From: Daphnia pulex
Lineage: Eukaryota; Arthropoda; Branchiopoda; Diplostraca; Daphniidae
DNA length: 64,000 bases
NCBI RefSeq assembly: GCF_021134715.1
Contig: NC_060019.1
Location: forward strand, 11,608,001 to 11,672,000
Reading direction: 5' to 3'
Of the stretch, positions 13,101 through 26,800 are shown piece by piece (the stretch's first letter is position 1; each line of letters opens with the position of its first letter). The position numbers and the translations under genes are program-made. Below the pieces are notes generated by a model that did no database searches, was not told the origin of the DNA, and saw nothing but the letters and a program-made list of their open reading frames with translations.

Positions 13101-14076
13101 TTTTGTTTTTTGTTTGTTTTTTGTTTGTTTTTCCCCCTCACGCGGGAATAGATTTGACAGTTTAAAACCAAATGGAAAATGGTATATGACTCATTTGAAG
13201 ATAAATTGTATTTCAGGTGGAGGATTTGCGTTGTCCGATGCCACTCAAGCTTCTGGATTATCGGACTGGATCGGGCAGCAGTTGATCGTTTTGAAGGTTC
13301 TCCCTCCTTTCGTCATTATGTTAATTATCTGCATCATCACGGCCACAATAACGGAAATTGCGTCTAACACAGCGACGGCGAACATTCTCCTTCCGATTCT
13401 GGCGGATACGGTATTATCAGCAATCGATTTATATCATAATAAATCAGTTATAACTCATTAATCACTCTATTCCCGGAACCGGGAAAGGTGCCGTGACATT
13501 TTCAAATATTCAAGAATTTTGATCAATAATATATTTCGCTCAAGCTGCGCCGTCCTTTTCTTTCTTTTTTCTTTTATATACAGGCGGTATCGATCGGGGT
13601 CAATCCTCTCTACTTGATGGTGCCAGCAACAGTAACTTGGTAAATTTGGAAAATTTACATGATTTTGGCTCTTGAAAACCATTCATCACATTTCATTGGT
13701 CGATAGTTCTTACGCATTTATGCTGCCGGTAGCCACTCCGCCGAACGCAATCGTCTTCTCGGCTGCTAAGATGAATCCGGTTGAAATGGTAAAACGCATG
13801 ATTCATTTAAAAATCCAACATTTCAGCAATTTCGCCAATTAAATTTAAAACATGTGTGTTTGTTATTTTCAACAGATGAAAGCTGGTTGGTTCATGAACT
13901 TGGTTTGCGTGGTTGTCATCTGCGTCCTGATGGAAACGTGGGGCAGCGTGATTTTCAACAGTAACGAATTTCCGGCCTGGGCCAACACCACGTTGACGGA
14001 CAAAAATGAAAATCAATGCAACATCACGGAACTTTTAAGTACGACAATGGCAGACGTCAGCATATGGGGTAATTAA
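10189..14076 (+). CDS. Indy: SLC13 (Indy-type) di/tricarboxylate transporter
   Basis: Plasma-membrane carrier for citrate and dicarboxylates. Thirteen exons: 10189-10293, 10492-10641, 10700-10815, 11538-11652, 11834-12032, 12178-12256, 12360-12485, 12573-12844, 12987-13073, 13217-13410, 13584-13639, 13707-13788, 13876-14076, closing to 593 aa, the usual family length. Both SNT signatures are present: [13 protein letters not shown] near residue 141 and [13 protein letters not shown] near 464. The C-terminal stretch [14 protein letters not shown] matches the SLC13 sodium-sulfate symporter signature. A long hydrophilic acidic loop (exon 5, about residues 163-228) follows the first SNT repeat half. 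The C-terminal tail has NTT and NIT sequons. The exon 5 acceptor (11833 or 11839) is weak and is the least certain join. Whether transport is sodium-coupled or electroneutral, as in fly Indy, cannot be read from sequence. Confidence 0.94.
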
Positions 14077-14820
14077 ACGCGAAGATGAAAAACAACTAAT
14101 ATGTCGGGTCCGAATAAATTAAACGAAGAAAATGGAATTGCAACTTTTGTTATCGCTGGTCGGAAACTTGTCCGAAATTCATTTACATGTCCACATGTCC
14201 AGCACAAAAACTGGAATACAAAAACTTCTTCTATTAATAGGGTTAAAACGTTGCTTATTTATTGCATGTTTCTACAAGAAATTATCAATCAATTTTCAAG
14301 TATTTTGAGACGTGATTTGAACATTTCGACAGCGCGGTTGATATAATCGTGTATCTTCTTATCTATCAAGTCAAAATCATGCATGCAAGACTGCAAAGAC
14401 TTATGAAAATACAAGTTATAGAATGACCAGTATACAATATTCCACATAGGTGTCGGTAGTTGCACTGCCTCAACAACATTAGGTTAAGTCATAATCAATA
14501 TACGCGCAATCAATTTCATCAGGGATAACAGAATGCTTTTTGAAACTCTTCGCCCTTGAAAAACAAAACCCAGTCATTTCAGATTTCAATTCTTAAAAAC
14601 TCGACTAAAAATGTTCGGTTTGCAATGTACATTACAGCCGCTGATAGGCTGCGATTGACCCTATCACATGTCTAAATTGAGTGCAACCTAAAAAGAAAAT
14701 TCAAGTGATGTTTCCGACTAGTCATCTCTTCCATCCCAATCAGCCCGATGCGAATATATCATGAGCTAATAACTTAATAACAGTTATTTTGGTTGATTAT
14801 ATCATTTTGAGGATATTTGT
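14077..14820. other. Tail-to-tail spacer (SLC13 and membrane-protein gene)
   Basis: No gene seen. An AATAAA at 14113-14118 lies 37 nt after the SLC13 stop and is its probable poly(A) signal. On the minus strand an AATAAA at 14263-14258 is a candidate for the gene ending at 14821. Confidence 0.5.
14113..14118 (+). promoter_or_regulatory. Poly(A) signal of the SLC13 gene
   Basis: Canonical AATAAA shortly downstream of the stop codon at 14074-14076. Confidence 0.55.
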
Positions 14821-17800
14821 TTAAAATGGAAATTGAGTGTACTGTTGAGTATTTTGTAGGGTCGGACTAGTACTTGAAGACTGGCTGGCTGGCCGACAGG
14901 CTTTGGCTACACCGGCACCGTCGCCCATCGGCGCAAGCTGGCTCACTCCCAGGTGTTCCGTGACCACCATCGTCGATGATCGCCCTGCTGGCGACCTGCC
15001 GATGACAGCTGGATGCGATCTCTTCGCCGACGGATGACAATTGTCTCTGGAAGATGAAGTGGCATTACTCGGCCCCTCTTCGTTGAACACTTGAAGCCAA
15101 GTGGTGGCCGAATGGCGAGCCGCTGGGCTGGCGGATCGACGCGAGCGCAAATCCGCCATTGGATAGGCCAGCAAGGAGGAAGGACTGAGACCGAGGCTGC
15201 CACTGTACTCGATCATCGGCGGAGCCAGGAACGAAGTGTCAATCGTCATCGTCGTATTAGTATTAGTAGTAGCCGCCTCGTTGTCGTGATCGATTGTCTG
15301 GCCTTTCATGCGAGCGAAGCACTTGCGACGATCGCGCACCGACATGGCCGGCGACGGGTTGAAGTTGGCGTACGGCGGGATGTTTTTGATGGCAGCCGAA
15401 TCCAGGCTGTCACCACTGAAAGTACTCCGGATGCTGGTGCACGGCGAAGCGGCCGGCGTCGCCTGGATCACACAAATGTCGATGTGTCCCTCGTGCCGGT
15501 GCTGCTGGGATGACGAGCCCGGCCCGCTATCGCCGTCACAGTCCACCATCGCTCCCGATTGACCCACATCGCCGCCGGTCGTCAGATTGGATGGATTTCG
15601 ATTGCGCCGATTCTTACCGGGCGAGGACGAGCATTCGGTCCGATCGCCGTGATTGGATCTCACCGAATTTCCACTGGTGCTCTTGGCTCGGATCATTTTG
15701 GCTATGGAGGATCGCCATCCGCGCGAGATGGGCTCGCTGGTCAGCGAGGCCGAGCGGCAGTACATCGATTTACTTTTGGAATCTTCCGCAGCCGGCTGCT
15801 GCTGGAGGTGGATGGGAATCCGGTGGACGACTGCCAAACGTGAGCGAGGCGAGGGCGGCGGAAGCGACGGAATGTCCACCGACTTGCTGGGCCCGGCCAT
15901 CACTCGACGGCTCTCCCGGATGGACGTCTGCCTGGCCGGCATTCGAAACGACGAGCGGCGATGGCTGGTGGTGGTCACGGGCAGGGAATCGGGTCGCAGG
16001 TGTCCCGACTCGGCGTTGCTGCAGCTTCCGCTCCTCAGCCGGCTGTAGTCCGGCCGGCTGCTGTTGTGCAGCGATCCTGGCCGGCTGCGAGCCACCCGCT
16101 TACTTTGGCTGCTGCTATAGTTGGTCATATCACTCTCGCGGAACGAGACGGAGCGCCCAGGTAGATTCTTCTTGCCGAACGGGCTGATAAGCTGCTGGTC
16201 GCGGCCGGCTCGCGACGGGCCCTCGCGGTGGTGGTGATTTAACGAGCGCTGGCGGTACAGCTGCGAAGCGCAGGCTTTATTGCCCTGCACATTGGGAACT
16301 TGCAGGCGTGACTGGCTGTTGCGCGTCGGGTAAGCGCACACGGACGAAGGTTTGCGCGAGTCACAGCGGTAAATGCCCAGTCCGCCCATCACGGAACCTA
16401 TTATAAAGACGGACGAAAATAACCCCCACACACGCGCACGGGCGGGCGGGAGAGCAACAACAATTGAATTCTTTTTTAGTATATATGCCGGAAAGGATAT
16501 GGTAAATAAAGTCGGCGCACAAAAAATATGGAAAGTTTTTAAAAACGTCTTGTTTTCTTATCCGTCTATTTTCAAAAAATAAAAATCAACACCGTCGCCA
16601 TTCTTTCGTTATTTACGTTTTCGCTGAAACTATTAGATGCGGCCCATTTGTTTTTATTGTTATTGCTTCACTTGCTGTTAATAAGTGAATCAACGATTTG
16701 TATAATGTTGATACATCTAAACTTGATCGAGATACAATCGAAATCGAGTCTAGATCTTTTCTCGTGAGGAATTGAAAGTGCTGTGTACAACTATTATTTC
16801 TTGTTATAGTGTTCAACGACGACACAAACGGGCAAACTCGTTCATCTTCATATGTCGAAATATATGTATAGCGACAAACGGTATGCCTTAGGCCGGCAGG
16901 AATAACAAGTTGGTGATAAATCTACAACCTATATCTCTAGCCTTGATAGTTCGCCGGTCTCTGTTGCCGCCCTGCTGGGCGGCAGTGCAGAGCTGATGCA
17001 ACACTCAGGTCTCTTCTCTCCCATAAACTTGGATCAATAATATATATCAAGGGCCTATGGCACTTCCTTGTGACATCGTTTCCCTGTACTATATAGCCAA
17101 GTAGTTCAATCAATACGAATCAAGTTGTTCTACCGGAGCGCATTGTGTCGTCTCTGACATTTTCCGTGGCACGGCCTAAACTTCCACCAAACATGTGAGA
17201 GAGGGCTAATGTTTTTTTTTCCCTATTGTCGCAGAGACAATCATTTCACCGCTGTCTTCTCTATCATTCTCGGCGAGGTACCAAACTGTGAAGCTATTCG
17301 TACAAATCGTTGAATGTTGCAACGTGAAACTGTGGGCGTCCTTCGCCCCCCCCCTCTCCCCAGAGCGTATAACGTATAACAATCCGGCCAAGGTTTTAGA
17401 TTCTCTTTTAAGATTTCAAAAGTGAAATACGAACGATCGTATAGAACAGTCGGAGCAATGGCGTACTGTTATGGCTTCGGTTAATGGATCTCAGTTCCAT
17501 CAGAGTTATATTCTCCCTCTTGTGCAGCCATAGTCTTATATAAATCTTGAGCATTGATTGCAATTTACGACGAGCCAGTACTACCTGAAAGACTCCCAGT
17601 CCGTTGACTGCGGCTATTGATCGTCTCGTCGAAAGAAGACTGGGCCACAAGTAGAACCGGATCGCTTCCTTTCTGGAGGCTGGCTGATCGCCATAGTCCG
17701 GAGCCTCCGTACAGAAACCTATCGGAAATTTAAAAAAACGAACAGTTATGAATCAAAAACCTAATCATTCCATTTCTATCAAACGTATATGTATCCCCTA

Positions 17801-19989
17801 ATTCTGCGACTATATATAAAACATATGAGTGAAACGTGACATTTTACAAAAATGTACTCACAACTCTTTAGCGTAGATTTTCCACGCAGGCATTTCGCTA
17901 TCATCGGTGTAGTAGTGCGGCTGAGAGGATTTGATCGTCACAGTCGACTGGTGCAGGGCCGGCTGCTGGGCCGTGATGATGCTGATGCTCGAAGGTGTTT
18001 CGCGACCGGATTCGCAGTAATGCTGCTGGAACTTGTTAACGCCACTGCATTCCACTTCGACTTGGTAGACGAGTGCCGCCGAGTTGCTGCTGCTGTGCAA
18101 CGCCGGATTGCTCTCCCGTAAGTGCTGCTGCGACGCTGGCTGGTCCACAATGATCGAGTCCTCGTCGCTGGAGCTTCTCATGAATTTCAGCCTTTTGCAC
18201 TTTGCCTAATGGCACACACATGCCACGTTATTATATTTATACCAGCAGTGCATGGAACAGCGGGAATTTATTCAAGTTCTAATCCGCAAAATTCGCCGCT
18301 CAACTGAGTTCTATCATTTCATTTGATTTCATTACTAACGCGATATGTCGCTAATGACTATAACGACGAAATAAGACGAAATAACGACGAAGCCAGCAAG
18401 TTTTGCCGTCGTCGATTTATTATTTCTATCAGAAGATTTCGTAGGGCGACAGCACAGTTTGAAAGCCTTTTAATCAAATTTGAATGGCAGACGTATTTAA
18501 TACCACTCCGAGATGATGACATTGGGTGATGTAAGAAACGTTGGCGCTCATCCTTTCGGCTCGCTTAGATAGCTGAATCAATACGTCCTTATAGCTCTCT
18601 AGCACATTTCAAGTCTCTTGTCCTTCTCTCTCTCTCTCTTCCTCTTTGCTAAACATAACAGGAGGCTTTCGTCTTCAGCCCAAATTCTATCAAATCGGCT
18701 GAAAATTTCTTCTTTTTTTTTTCTTCTTCTTCAAACATTTCCTTTGCCATTTTTTTTCTCTTCTGTTCGTCATTCGTCGCGTTTTTATTTCTTATACCCC
18801 GCTCTGTCACCCAATCCACTCCTAGGAATGAAAAAAACTCTCCAAGTTTTATCACGACCGAAAAACCGTCGTCTTCAATCTCGACCCGACCCTGAATGAC
18901 ATTTTTCAAGTTCTCTCTACACAAGCGACTGCGGAAGAAGAAGAAGAATGACTCGTCGGATGCGACTTTCAGTATATTAGACCTCTTCCGGCCAAGGGCT
19001 TCCGCAATCAAAAGTTAGAAACTAAGTTAATAAAAGTCATCACTATGCGGTATGTATATAGTAGTATATACATATAGCCCGCCTGAATGCAGATTAGGTT
19101 GGGCAAATTGCTAAACTATTCGCCTTCGAGAATGTGCTACATTGCTCCAATTTGACTACTACTTTGGTTTTAGACTATTTGCGCTTCTTTTCGTATACAA
19201 TTAAAATGGCGTAATAGGTCAACAATTTGCTTTAACGACGTCCAAAGTCTAAATTGGCTCCACGGCGTGATGAATAAATCAGCGAGGTGAAAGCTATTTG
19301 GACGTGTATGTATAGTGTAGACCAACAACTATATAGGTTCTTAATATAACCGAATGCATGGGGGGGGGGGGATTTTATATAGAGCCGTTTCGATTGGTAT
19401 AACGACCCTCGCCGAATGTCTATAGTAAATATCGACCAAACATGTCACAGCTTTATAGTTATTAGGCGACAAGCCCGAGGTCCCGAGGTATATAGTTATA
19501 CAGCAGATAGCTAGTGCGGTCGCCATCCCAGCAGCAGGAAATGAAGGCGACACATCGCTCACACGCCACACACAAAAGTCTGCACGCCACACATTGAGCG
19601 CGCCCGGCACGCCAGTTATGTCACATACCTTGTAGAAGACGTAGAGCACGGCCATCGTCAAGAATCCCGAGAGTGTGGCGGCAATTTTGAGCCCCGTCAG
19701 CGGATCATAGGCTTTGTAGTACTCAATTTTTTCGGCGGCCTTTTCGGCGGGCGTCTGCGGCCACTGCGTCCTCCCCGATCGCCATGCCGACGACTGGATC
19801 AAGTAAACCGACTCGGCCGTTTCGACGGTGATGTTCATCCGCGGAGTGCCCTCGTCGAGTAAGTCGTCCACTATCGACGCCATCGACGTCTCCTTTGTGA
19901 TGATAATTGTCGCTGAAGCGGCAACTTCCGCTTGGCCATCCGCCGTCCAGTTGTGTCTCTCCCAGTTCCTTATGTCACTCTGTAAATGC
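14821..19989 (-). CDS. Unrecognised single-pass membrane protein, long disordered tail (5' incomplete)
   Basis: Function unknown. Exons, transcript order: 19989-19629, 18205-17862, 17718-17585, 16397-14821; phases join exactly. The first of these has an open frame reaching a good acceptor, so an upstream exon must supply the start; if not, the ATG at 19883 would serve. Visible parts: a short ectodomain with NWT and NIT sequons, one hydrophobic helix (IAATLSGFLTMAVLYVFY), then a basic stop-transfer stretch (KAKCKRLKFMRSSS), then about 650 residues rich in Ser, Arg, Pro and Gln with little order. No enzyme or adhesion domain was seen. The tail has dense Ser/Arg patches that could be phosphorylated. 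Exons within about 1.4 kb introns are larger-spaced than in neighbouring genes. No named family recognised. Confidence 0.8.
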
Positions 19990-22900
19990 CTGTCAAATAT
20001 ATCAAAGAAAGAAAGTGAACGCGTATTATTTTATTTATTTATTTTCTCCGCCCTATACACAAAAGAGTTGCGCTGGCCCTTTCCAATTCAACATCCGCTG
20101 CAGCATGTAGACGAGGTGAAAGGCGTTTGGCACAATGGGAAAAAGAGTTGATATCTATTCCGTACTGTACAGCAGTACAGTACATAGTGTATACATGTAA
20201 CTCTCTTGGCTCTTGTCCAGACTGCTTCATCTCGTGATGATCCTCTATCTTATCTGACTCGTTTTCTTCTTCTTTTTCTTCTTTTTTCTTTTTGGCCGTA
20301 TTGGGGATTTGTTCGTCTAGCTATATGGCTGATTACCCGACTTCTATTTATATTTATCAAAAAAAGGAAACAAGGTTCGTTCAGTATATACGACGCGGAA
20401 GGGAGGACAAAAGAATCGATCCTGCTGCTGCTGCTGCTGGACGCCCGCGCTCTATTTGTGTACTTATTACGTTTCGCGCTTCCAGACGTCAATCGAATGG
20501 CGTCGCCCAACGTCAAAAAGGTTCGGACTCAAGTCTACAGCGAAATAAAACTCTGGCGAGCTGCGAGTTGCTCAACTGTGAGTTGAATCACACAAGCACG
20601 CTCCAATAATATTGGAGGGGTACATTTAAAACTGTTTGATTGTTTACAAGCGCAGCAGCAGCAGCAGAGATATGAGCAAACCGACGCTTCCAATCATCAC
20701 CTATACGCGCGGTAAAGGAGCGCAGAAAGTTGTTGTCTATATACTTGATAGTAATTTATTCCAGACACATGCCTGTATGTATACTTCTGGCCACTCCATC
20801 GCATTGGAAACGGTTGGAAAGTGGTTGGGTTATTCGCTTTACGTGAATAAGCGCGTCGCCATGCAGCCAGAGAGTGGGGGGGATCGATCATTTCATCAGC
20901 AGCATCTGCTGTTGTGTTGTTGAATGGGTCGCTGATGATGATGACGGAAGACTCTGAGGACGTCGCCGATGACAACTATCGATCGCCAAAGCGCCCTGCC
21001 GCCGTATGTAGTGATGTGTGTGTATACTACACACGAGAAGAATGGCACACAGCTATATAGCGCTGAATATTCTGATTGCGTCGCATTATTATCGTTCCTT
21101 TTATTCTGCGACAGCTCTCACCTCATTCCAGATTGATCAACTTTCGTCGGCAGACGCTGTGGGGGCCCCCCGCACTCTGTCTATGCGTTAAACCAAACTA
21201 GGAAAGGGTGAAAAGCCAAAATAAAAGAATAATAAAGGACTACATACATACAGGAAAAGATAAAAAAACAAAACCAGGATGACGGAGGTGGGATATAGGT
21301 ATAGTAGGCGGGGCGTCTGTGGTGCTGGTCTATACAAGCAAACGGCAGGTAGTCTATCGTACGCAGGCAAGTCGGGCGGGAGCCAAGGTAGGACAGGATC
21401 AATAGTTTCTGCCTCGATGGAGTGTGTGGGTGCGAGTCTGTGTATGCACGCAGTCTCAATACAAAGGTATAGCCTAAAGGATCCTGATGTCTGCTGAAAA
21501 CTTGACCATCATCATCATCACCAGCAGAGCGCCACAAGTTCGACAGTATATATCACTCGCACATCCCTCCGGGCTCCTGCATTTACTTCTCTCTTCAATA
21601 GCCGCTCCTGTATGTTCTTCATCTTGATTCGTCTTCGTATATATATATGCACAGTGAGCGGAAGAGAGCAGCAACGCCAATAACACTCGCCGTCACGCTC
21701 TTCCGCCGGGGATGGTTCTCACAGCACAGCGGGTGCCGATCCTAATACTTGTCTCCCCCACTCTCTCTCTCTATGCTGTGTGTGTGTATAGTATGTACGT
21801 TAGTGTCAGGAACTGGCTCAAAGTTAGTTTAGGATTTTTTTTCTTTCTTTTTGCTTATATATCCCACACTTCTTCTTTTTCCCACGTTTACATTTTCGTG
21901 TTGCTCCGCGCGCGTTTCAGCTCTTCTTCGCTGCCCTTCTCACACTACTCGGCGTTTTCTCCATTTCACACGCCCTTTTTTTTTCTTCGTGAGCCGCTCA
22001 CAGCAGGCTGCTGGCGTCTATGAATAGCAGCATCACACAGCCAAGGCAACGCAACCACCCACAGTGTATTTTTTTTTTACTTTTTTTGTTCGCCCTTGTC
22101 TACCAATAAATGCAGATGGAAATCGATGGGGAGCAGCAAGAACATGGACCGAATTTTTTGACGTTGTACAGAGAGTGTCGAGATCCATCATAACGGATGG
22201 AAACTGCTGGCGCTGCAGCTATATACAACCCTCCCTCGCAGCACACAGCACACACATTGACGAATAATAGTTCTAGTTGAGTTTGATTCAATAGATGACC
22301 TATATCTCTTATCGGTCGGCATCATCAATCGTGATCAAGCTTCTTGTTCGACCGAGCGCAACTTCCGCCGCCCCCTTTCCGATCATCATGGCAGGGAAGA
22401 AAAATAAAAACACTCAACAATGAACAAGAGGGGAGAAAATGAAGATCTTGGCTCTTTTTTTTGGGTTGCATAATCACAATGTCATTTTTTCGTATATCCT
22501 CCCAAAAAAGAAAAGAAATGTTTGGCGCTTTATGGCTCCTGACGGGCCGCTGCGTGTGTGTATGTTCTGCCTGTCTTCACCACATATTATCGTGTGTTCT
22601 CTTGTCTAGCAGCAGCAGCCTTGGTGCAGAGTCGGCTGTCAAGAGACCCATCAATACATGTAAGGCGGCGCAGTCCGCTAATGACTTCTCGGCGCACTGC
22701 TCTTGATCCAATTCAATTCAATTACATGAGCACCTATCCAGCATGCGTGAATATAAAAGAGAAAACAACCAAACAAGCCCAAATAAATCCCCTTTGCAGC
22801 AGCAGCAGCAGCAGCTGTGATAATCATTTCAAACACAATTCGCTCAACTCGTTATAGGCTTTTTTATCCACTCTCTGTTGGAAATCGACAGAGAGGTACG

Positions 22901-23689
22901 CTGGCGAGTATGCTGAAAAAGAGCCGGAGAAAAAAAAATACTAGAAGCGCTTCTTCCGTACGTTTCTTGCTGGCGTTTGGCGCTTCGATATTGGAGGGGG
23001 GGGGGGAGATGGTTTGATTACATCAACAGCTAGCGTGAGCTATCTAAACTTTCAAGTCAGCTTACGATGCGGTCCGGCCCGTGACATGGTGGAAGGTAAA
23101 CTGTTTACGTGGCCTGATAACATCGATGCGCCGGGCTTATTCCAAAAGTTCCAGCTCTTTCTTCTTCCCTCATATATATATAGGTCGTGAAGTTTTCACG
23201 TGCTTCTCGAATCCCTGTCTTGAGTTTAAAAGAAGGCAGCAGATTGGAACCCCCCCTTTGAGCTTTCGTTGTTTGACAATGTCTACTTGTATACGCGCGC
23301 ATACCGTACTCGTCAGTTGTCACTTGGAATTGTATTTGTTTTAGAAAAAAACATTTCGGTTATTACCTGAAGTGCGAAGGATGATGGCGGGACAGATAAT
23401 CAATTGCTCAACCTCCTCCAAGAAAAAAAAAAAAAAAAATCACTAAAATTTCGGAAGATGTTAAAAAATCACACAGCCAATTTTTCGTCCTGGTGTCAAA
23501 CGTTTTTCAACCGATGGCAGCACCCATCGTCGACGTTGTCTCCTGCGCACAGCAAACTGCGTTTATATAAGACAATAATGACGGCACGGATATATAAAAG
23601 AAGACTTAACACTTCTTCTTCTAGAATGGTCTGCTGTTGGTGGCACGGTGGGAGTGGGGGGGAGGAAGGTAAAAGCGGCACGTCCGTAC
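19990..23689. other. Probable first intron of the membrane-protein gene
   Basis: About 3.7 kb with no convincing exon on either strand. It holds CTG (20421-20439) and CAG (22796-22815) trinucleotide repeats, G runs and T-rich tracts. If the signal-peptide exon at 23690-23868 belongs to the gene ending at 14821, this is an unusually long intron for this window. Confidence 0.35.
20421..20439. repeat. CTG trinucleotide repeat
   Basis: Six CTG units in probable intronic DNA. It could encode poly-Leu or poly-Ala in passing frames, but no splice-bounded exon contains it. Confidence 0.85.
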
Positions 23690-23868
23690 CAAGTTGGAGC
23701 TCTCACCGGACTAAGAGTCAACGAGCCTAGAGCGCACGGAAAATCCTTGAGCTCTCGGCACGAGGATTTGGTCCCTCTCTCCCTTTCGCTTCCCTCAGCA
23801 GCAGCAACAACAGCATAGAGCAGCAGAGCAGCTGTGGAGAGCACGGCGGCGCGCGGCGTCGTTTTCAT
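23690..23868 (-). CDS. Candidate signal-peptide first exon
   Basis: Opens with an ATG at 23868 followed by a textbook signal peptide: two basic residues, then an Ala/Leu/Val-rich core ending in AVVAAAEG. Next comes a short segment with two cysteines (SSCRELKDFPCALG). Two donors are possible: GTGAGA after residue 54 (phase 0) and GTACGG at 23689 (phase 2). The second joins in frame to the acceptor at 19989 and would give a type I membrane protein of 864 aa; the first has the better donor match but no partner of the right phase was found. Association with the 14.8-20.0 kb gene is inference. Confidence 0.4.
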
Positions 23869-26800
23869 CTTGGGTATTTTTCTCTTTTTTTTTTAAACCT
23901 TTCCGACAGACACAACTCTCGTTTACTCTCGCTAAGACTCGTTCTCGTTGTATAGATTTCAACTCGAGAGTATAGAAGGAACCCGCACTGGGTGCGATCT
24001 ATGAGAGAGGGGGTGGGGGGGGGGCAAAAGGATCGAGAAAATTGGTGCTCTATAGATGACTATAACATCGATACACGTGTACATTTACATGTCATGTGAC
24101 GTCACGAATATCAGGATCGCAGGATCGATTATTTTTCATTTTCTTTTCTGTTGTTGATTTGTTTCAATTTTTTCCCCATCAGACCCATAGTCCTCCCCTC
24201 ATCTACTCCTTTTCAGCCATAATCATTTTACTTGGAATAATAAAAACGTCCTGCCCTTTTAGGTTCAGCTGCTGTGGGTTTCTCACCATGCCCAGCATTT
24301 TTTTTTTAAAGAATAATCCTCCCCAACATTTCTGCTGCTGCCTTAGCAACTCTCATTTGAGATATCCTTCTCTTTTGTTCGGCACGTTCGAGATTCATCA
24401 CGTCCGTGCACAAGCAGCAAAAGCAAAGTAGAGTCCCTCCCTCTTCTCCGCTCTTTAATGTTCGTCTTTTGAATATTTTCCACCTCCTTTTCATACACTC
24501 TATACTCGCTCCATACTCATCAAGAGGGATCTTGTATAGACTCCTTTGAGTACAGTATATACACCATTCCGTGTCGCCCCCTCCATCATCACGAAATTTT
24601 TGCCTTGCGTCGTCTTTGCTCTCCGCGACGCTGCAGACTGTAAGGAGCAGCTGCCGGGCAATCGATTCCCGTCTACCAGATATTCGAAAGAGTGTCTAGT
24701 GTGTGCTGCGTGTCGCGGTATATATACGCTGTCCCTGCTGTGCGCTTGCGGACGTAGATATTATTATATGAAGAGCTTCATCTAGGATCCTTTTTTTTTG
24801 GAAAACACACGACGACGATGGTATAACGGGAAACTCGTGTAGTTATTTCATTATGATTTATTTGGCCGTGTATAGGTATAGAGGTAAAAGAGGATGTTGC
24901 ATGTTGCACTAGCAAAGCCCGGGCCATCCTTTAATAGCTAAACCTAATAACCGTCAGGGTTCTAAATAGAAGCAGAAAGTAGCCGTGACTTGCGAGTAGT
25001 ATAGTACTCGACCAATAAGGCCTCTTCGTCTGTGGCCTATGTCCGGCTATGTACTCAGAGAGTCGATATGGCAGATGGGAATTCTAAGAGTCCGTCGGGG
25101 TTATTTAAGGGTAGGTTTTTTTATTTTTAATTATTTAACTGAAGAGAGAAAGTGAGTAAACGTGAGTAGGGAAATTCTGGAAATACTCTGAAAATAGCTT
25201 TAATGCCTTTAGCTTGCGCTGGAAAAACCTCGGACCGGAAAGGCACCCAGTGCACCCACGCATCGGAAAACTAAAATAAGAAATAAAGATCAAATTATGT
25301 TCGAAGATTCTGAAAAGCCTTCTCAACTTGGGTTCGACCAAACTTTTGGGTTAAAAGTTACGTATATTATGCAAAGATCACTTTTACTTTTTTTTCCAAT
25401 TCCCGTCCGAATTCTAAAATTTGATTTCCGAGAATCAATTTGTTGAAGTTGAAAGCCAAAAAAAAAAGTCTCATCATTTTCAACCCTGTATATATTGCAA
25501 ATAAGCCTGTAAAGGCGAAGGGCTATATTCAATATCAATATCCATAAAAGTGTACATAGTGGAAAGATTGAACATTTTGCGTGTATAAGGGAGGACGCAC
25601 GCAAAGAATTGATAAATTTTGTTATGTAAATATATATTGCAGCAACAAAAGAAGTGATTCAATGGAAAAATATTCAAAACATATTATGCAAAACAGGGAA
25701 GGCCGTATTTCAGGCAACAACTGGAGCAGGTGCAGCTATAGATTTCGTGCAACCCACTTTTTCCTACAGCCTCTATAGTCTATATATTGTCAGACGAAAT
25801 AAATGTTCAGAATCTCGTGCATAATCAAATGTTACGATATAGAAATGGCTTCATTTCCTAGTGTGCGCCATATCTCCTTTACATTGTTTAATTGTTCATC
25901 CGAAATAAGAATGTTTTAAAAGTAAAATATAAAAGATAAAAGTTATTTACCGATTTTTATTTTAACTTCTTGATTTCGATTGAATTCTGCAATTTCGTTT
26001 GAGCTTAAGTGGGGTGGAGTAATAATAAATGGCGGAAATAAATAATGATAGAGGTATAAACAAGATTGAGTTATCATTGGAGTATGTCAGATAATAGGGC
26101 GCTCATAATAATGGTCCAAGTTGCTTCCACGTGAACTTATTCACTTAGAAAAACCAGACAATATACTCTTTTGTGTTGCTAGTACAATGTACACTCCTCG
26201 TGACCTTTTGCCAGCAAAGTAACGAAGTTGCTGAGTAGCTAATAATAAGTTGTAATAGCAATTATACAGTAAGCGACCAATCGCGGCGAAGAACCTTGGG
26301 TGAGTTGTCGTCGTTTGGTATTAATCGATCGCGTTCGCTGATTCGCATCTATTTAATTTTACCACATTTAACGGATATATTAAACTCTAAGCGAAGAATT
26401 TAATAACACCTCAAATGTAATTTAAACTATATGCCGCCAAAACCCCATCGATAGCCGCATTTGAATAAGGAAAGGTACTTAAATTTGACTGAGATATTAT
26501 AGGCTGTAATAGCGTGCGCAACTTTGTCCCTCAGTGATCCCCGGTGTGATTTTTCAGCTATCCACCTCAGTTGGTTTCTCTTCTATAGCATGCACATTTG
26601 CTGTGCAAAGCAAACGTTTCAACCCCGTTATAACTTTTGTACATATATCTTATCGTTTATATTCTGCTATACCGTTATGCAATCATAACTCTACCATGTA
26701 CGTTTATTTTGAATATACAACTCTTTAAAACATAACAATTTCACATCAAGGTAAATATAGAAAAGAATTGTCTGAGCGTAATGGCCTTATAAACACTAAG

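Noticed and set aside
15091-16187. Plus-strand open frames of 130-225 codons in the tail exon of the 14.8-20.0 kb gene
   Set aside because: They are shadows of the 526-codon minus-strand exon, which is phase-linked to three upstream exons.
20421-22815. CTG/CAG runs as possible polyglutamine or poly-Leu coding segments
   Set aside because: No splice-bounded exon contains them and the surrounding frames are short. Treated as intronic microsatellites.
24546-24785. Plus-strand frame with several cysteines
   Set aside because: No acceptor or donor in suitable phase, no family features, composition like the local intergenic DNA.
25327-25341. GGGTTCGACC, like a tRNA B box
   Set aside because: No A box at the right distance upstream and no cloverleaf could be drawn.
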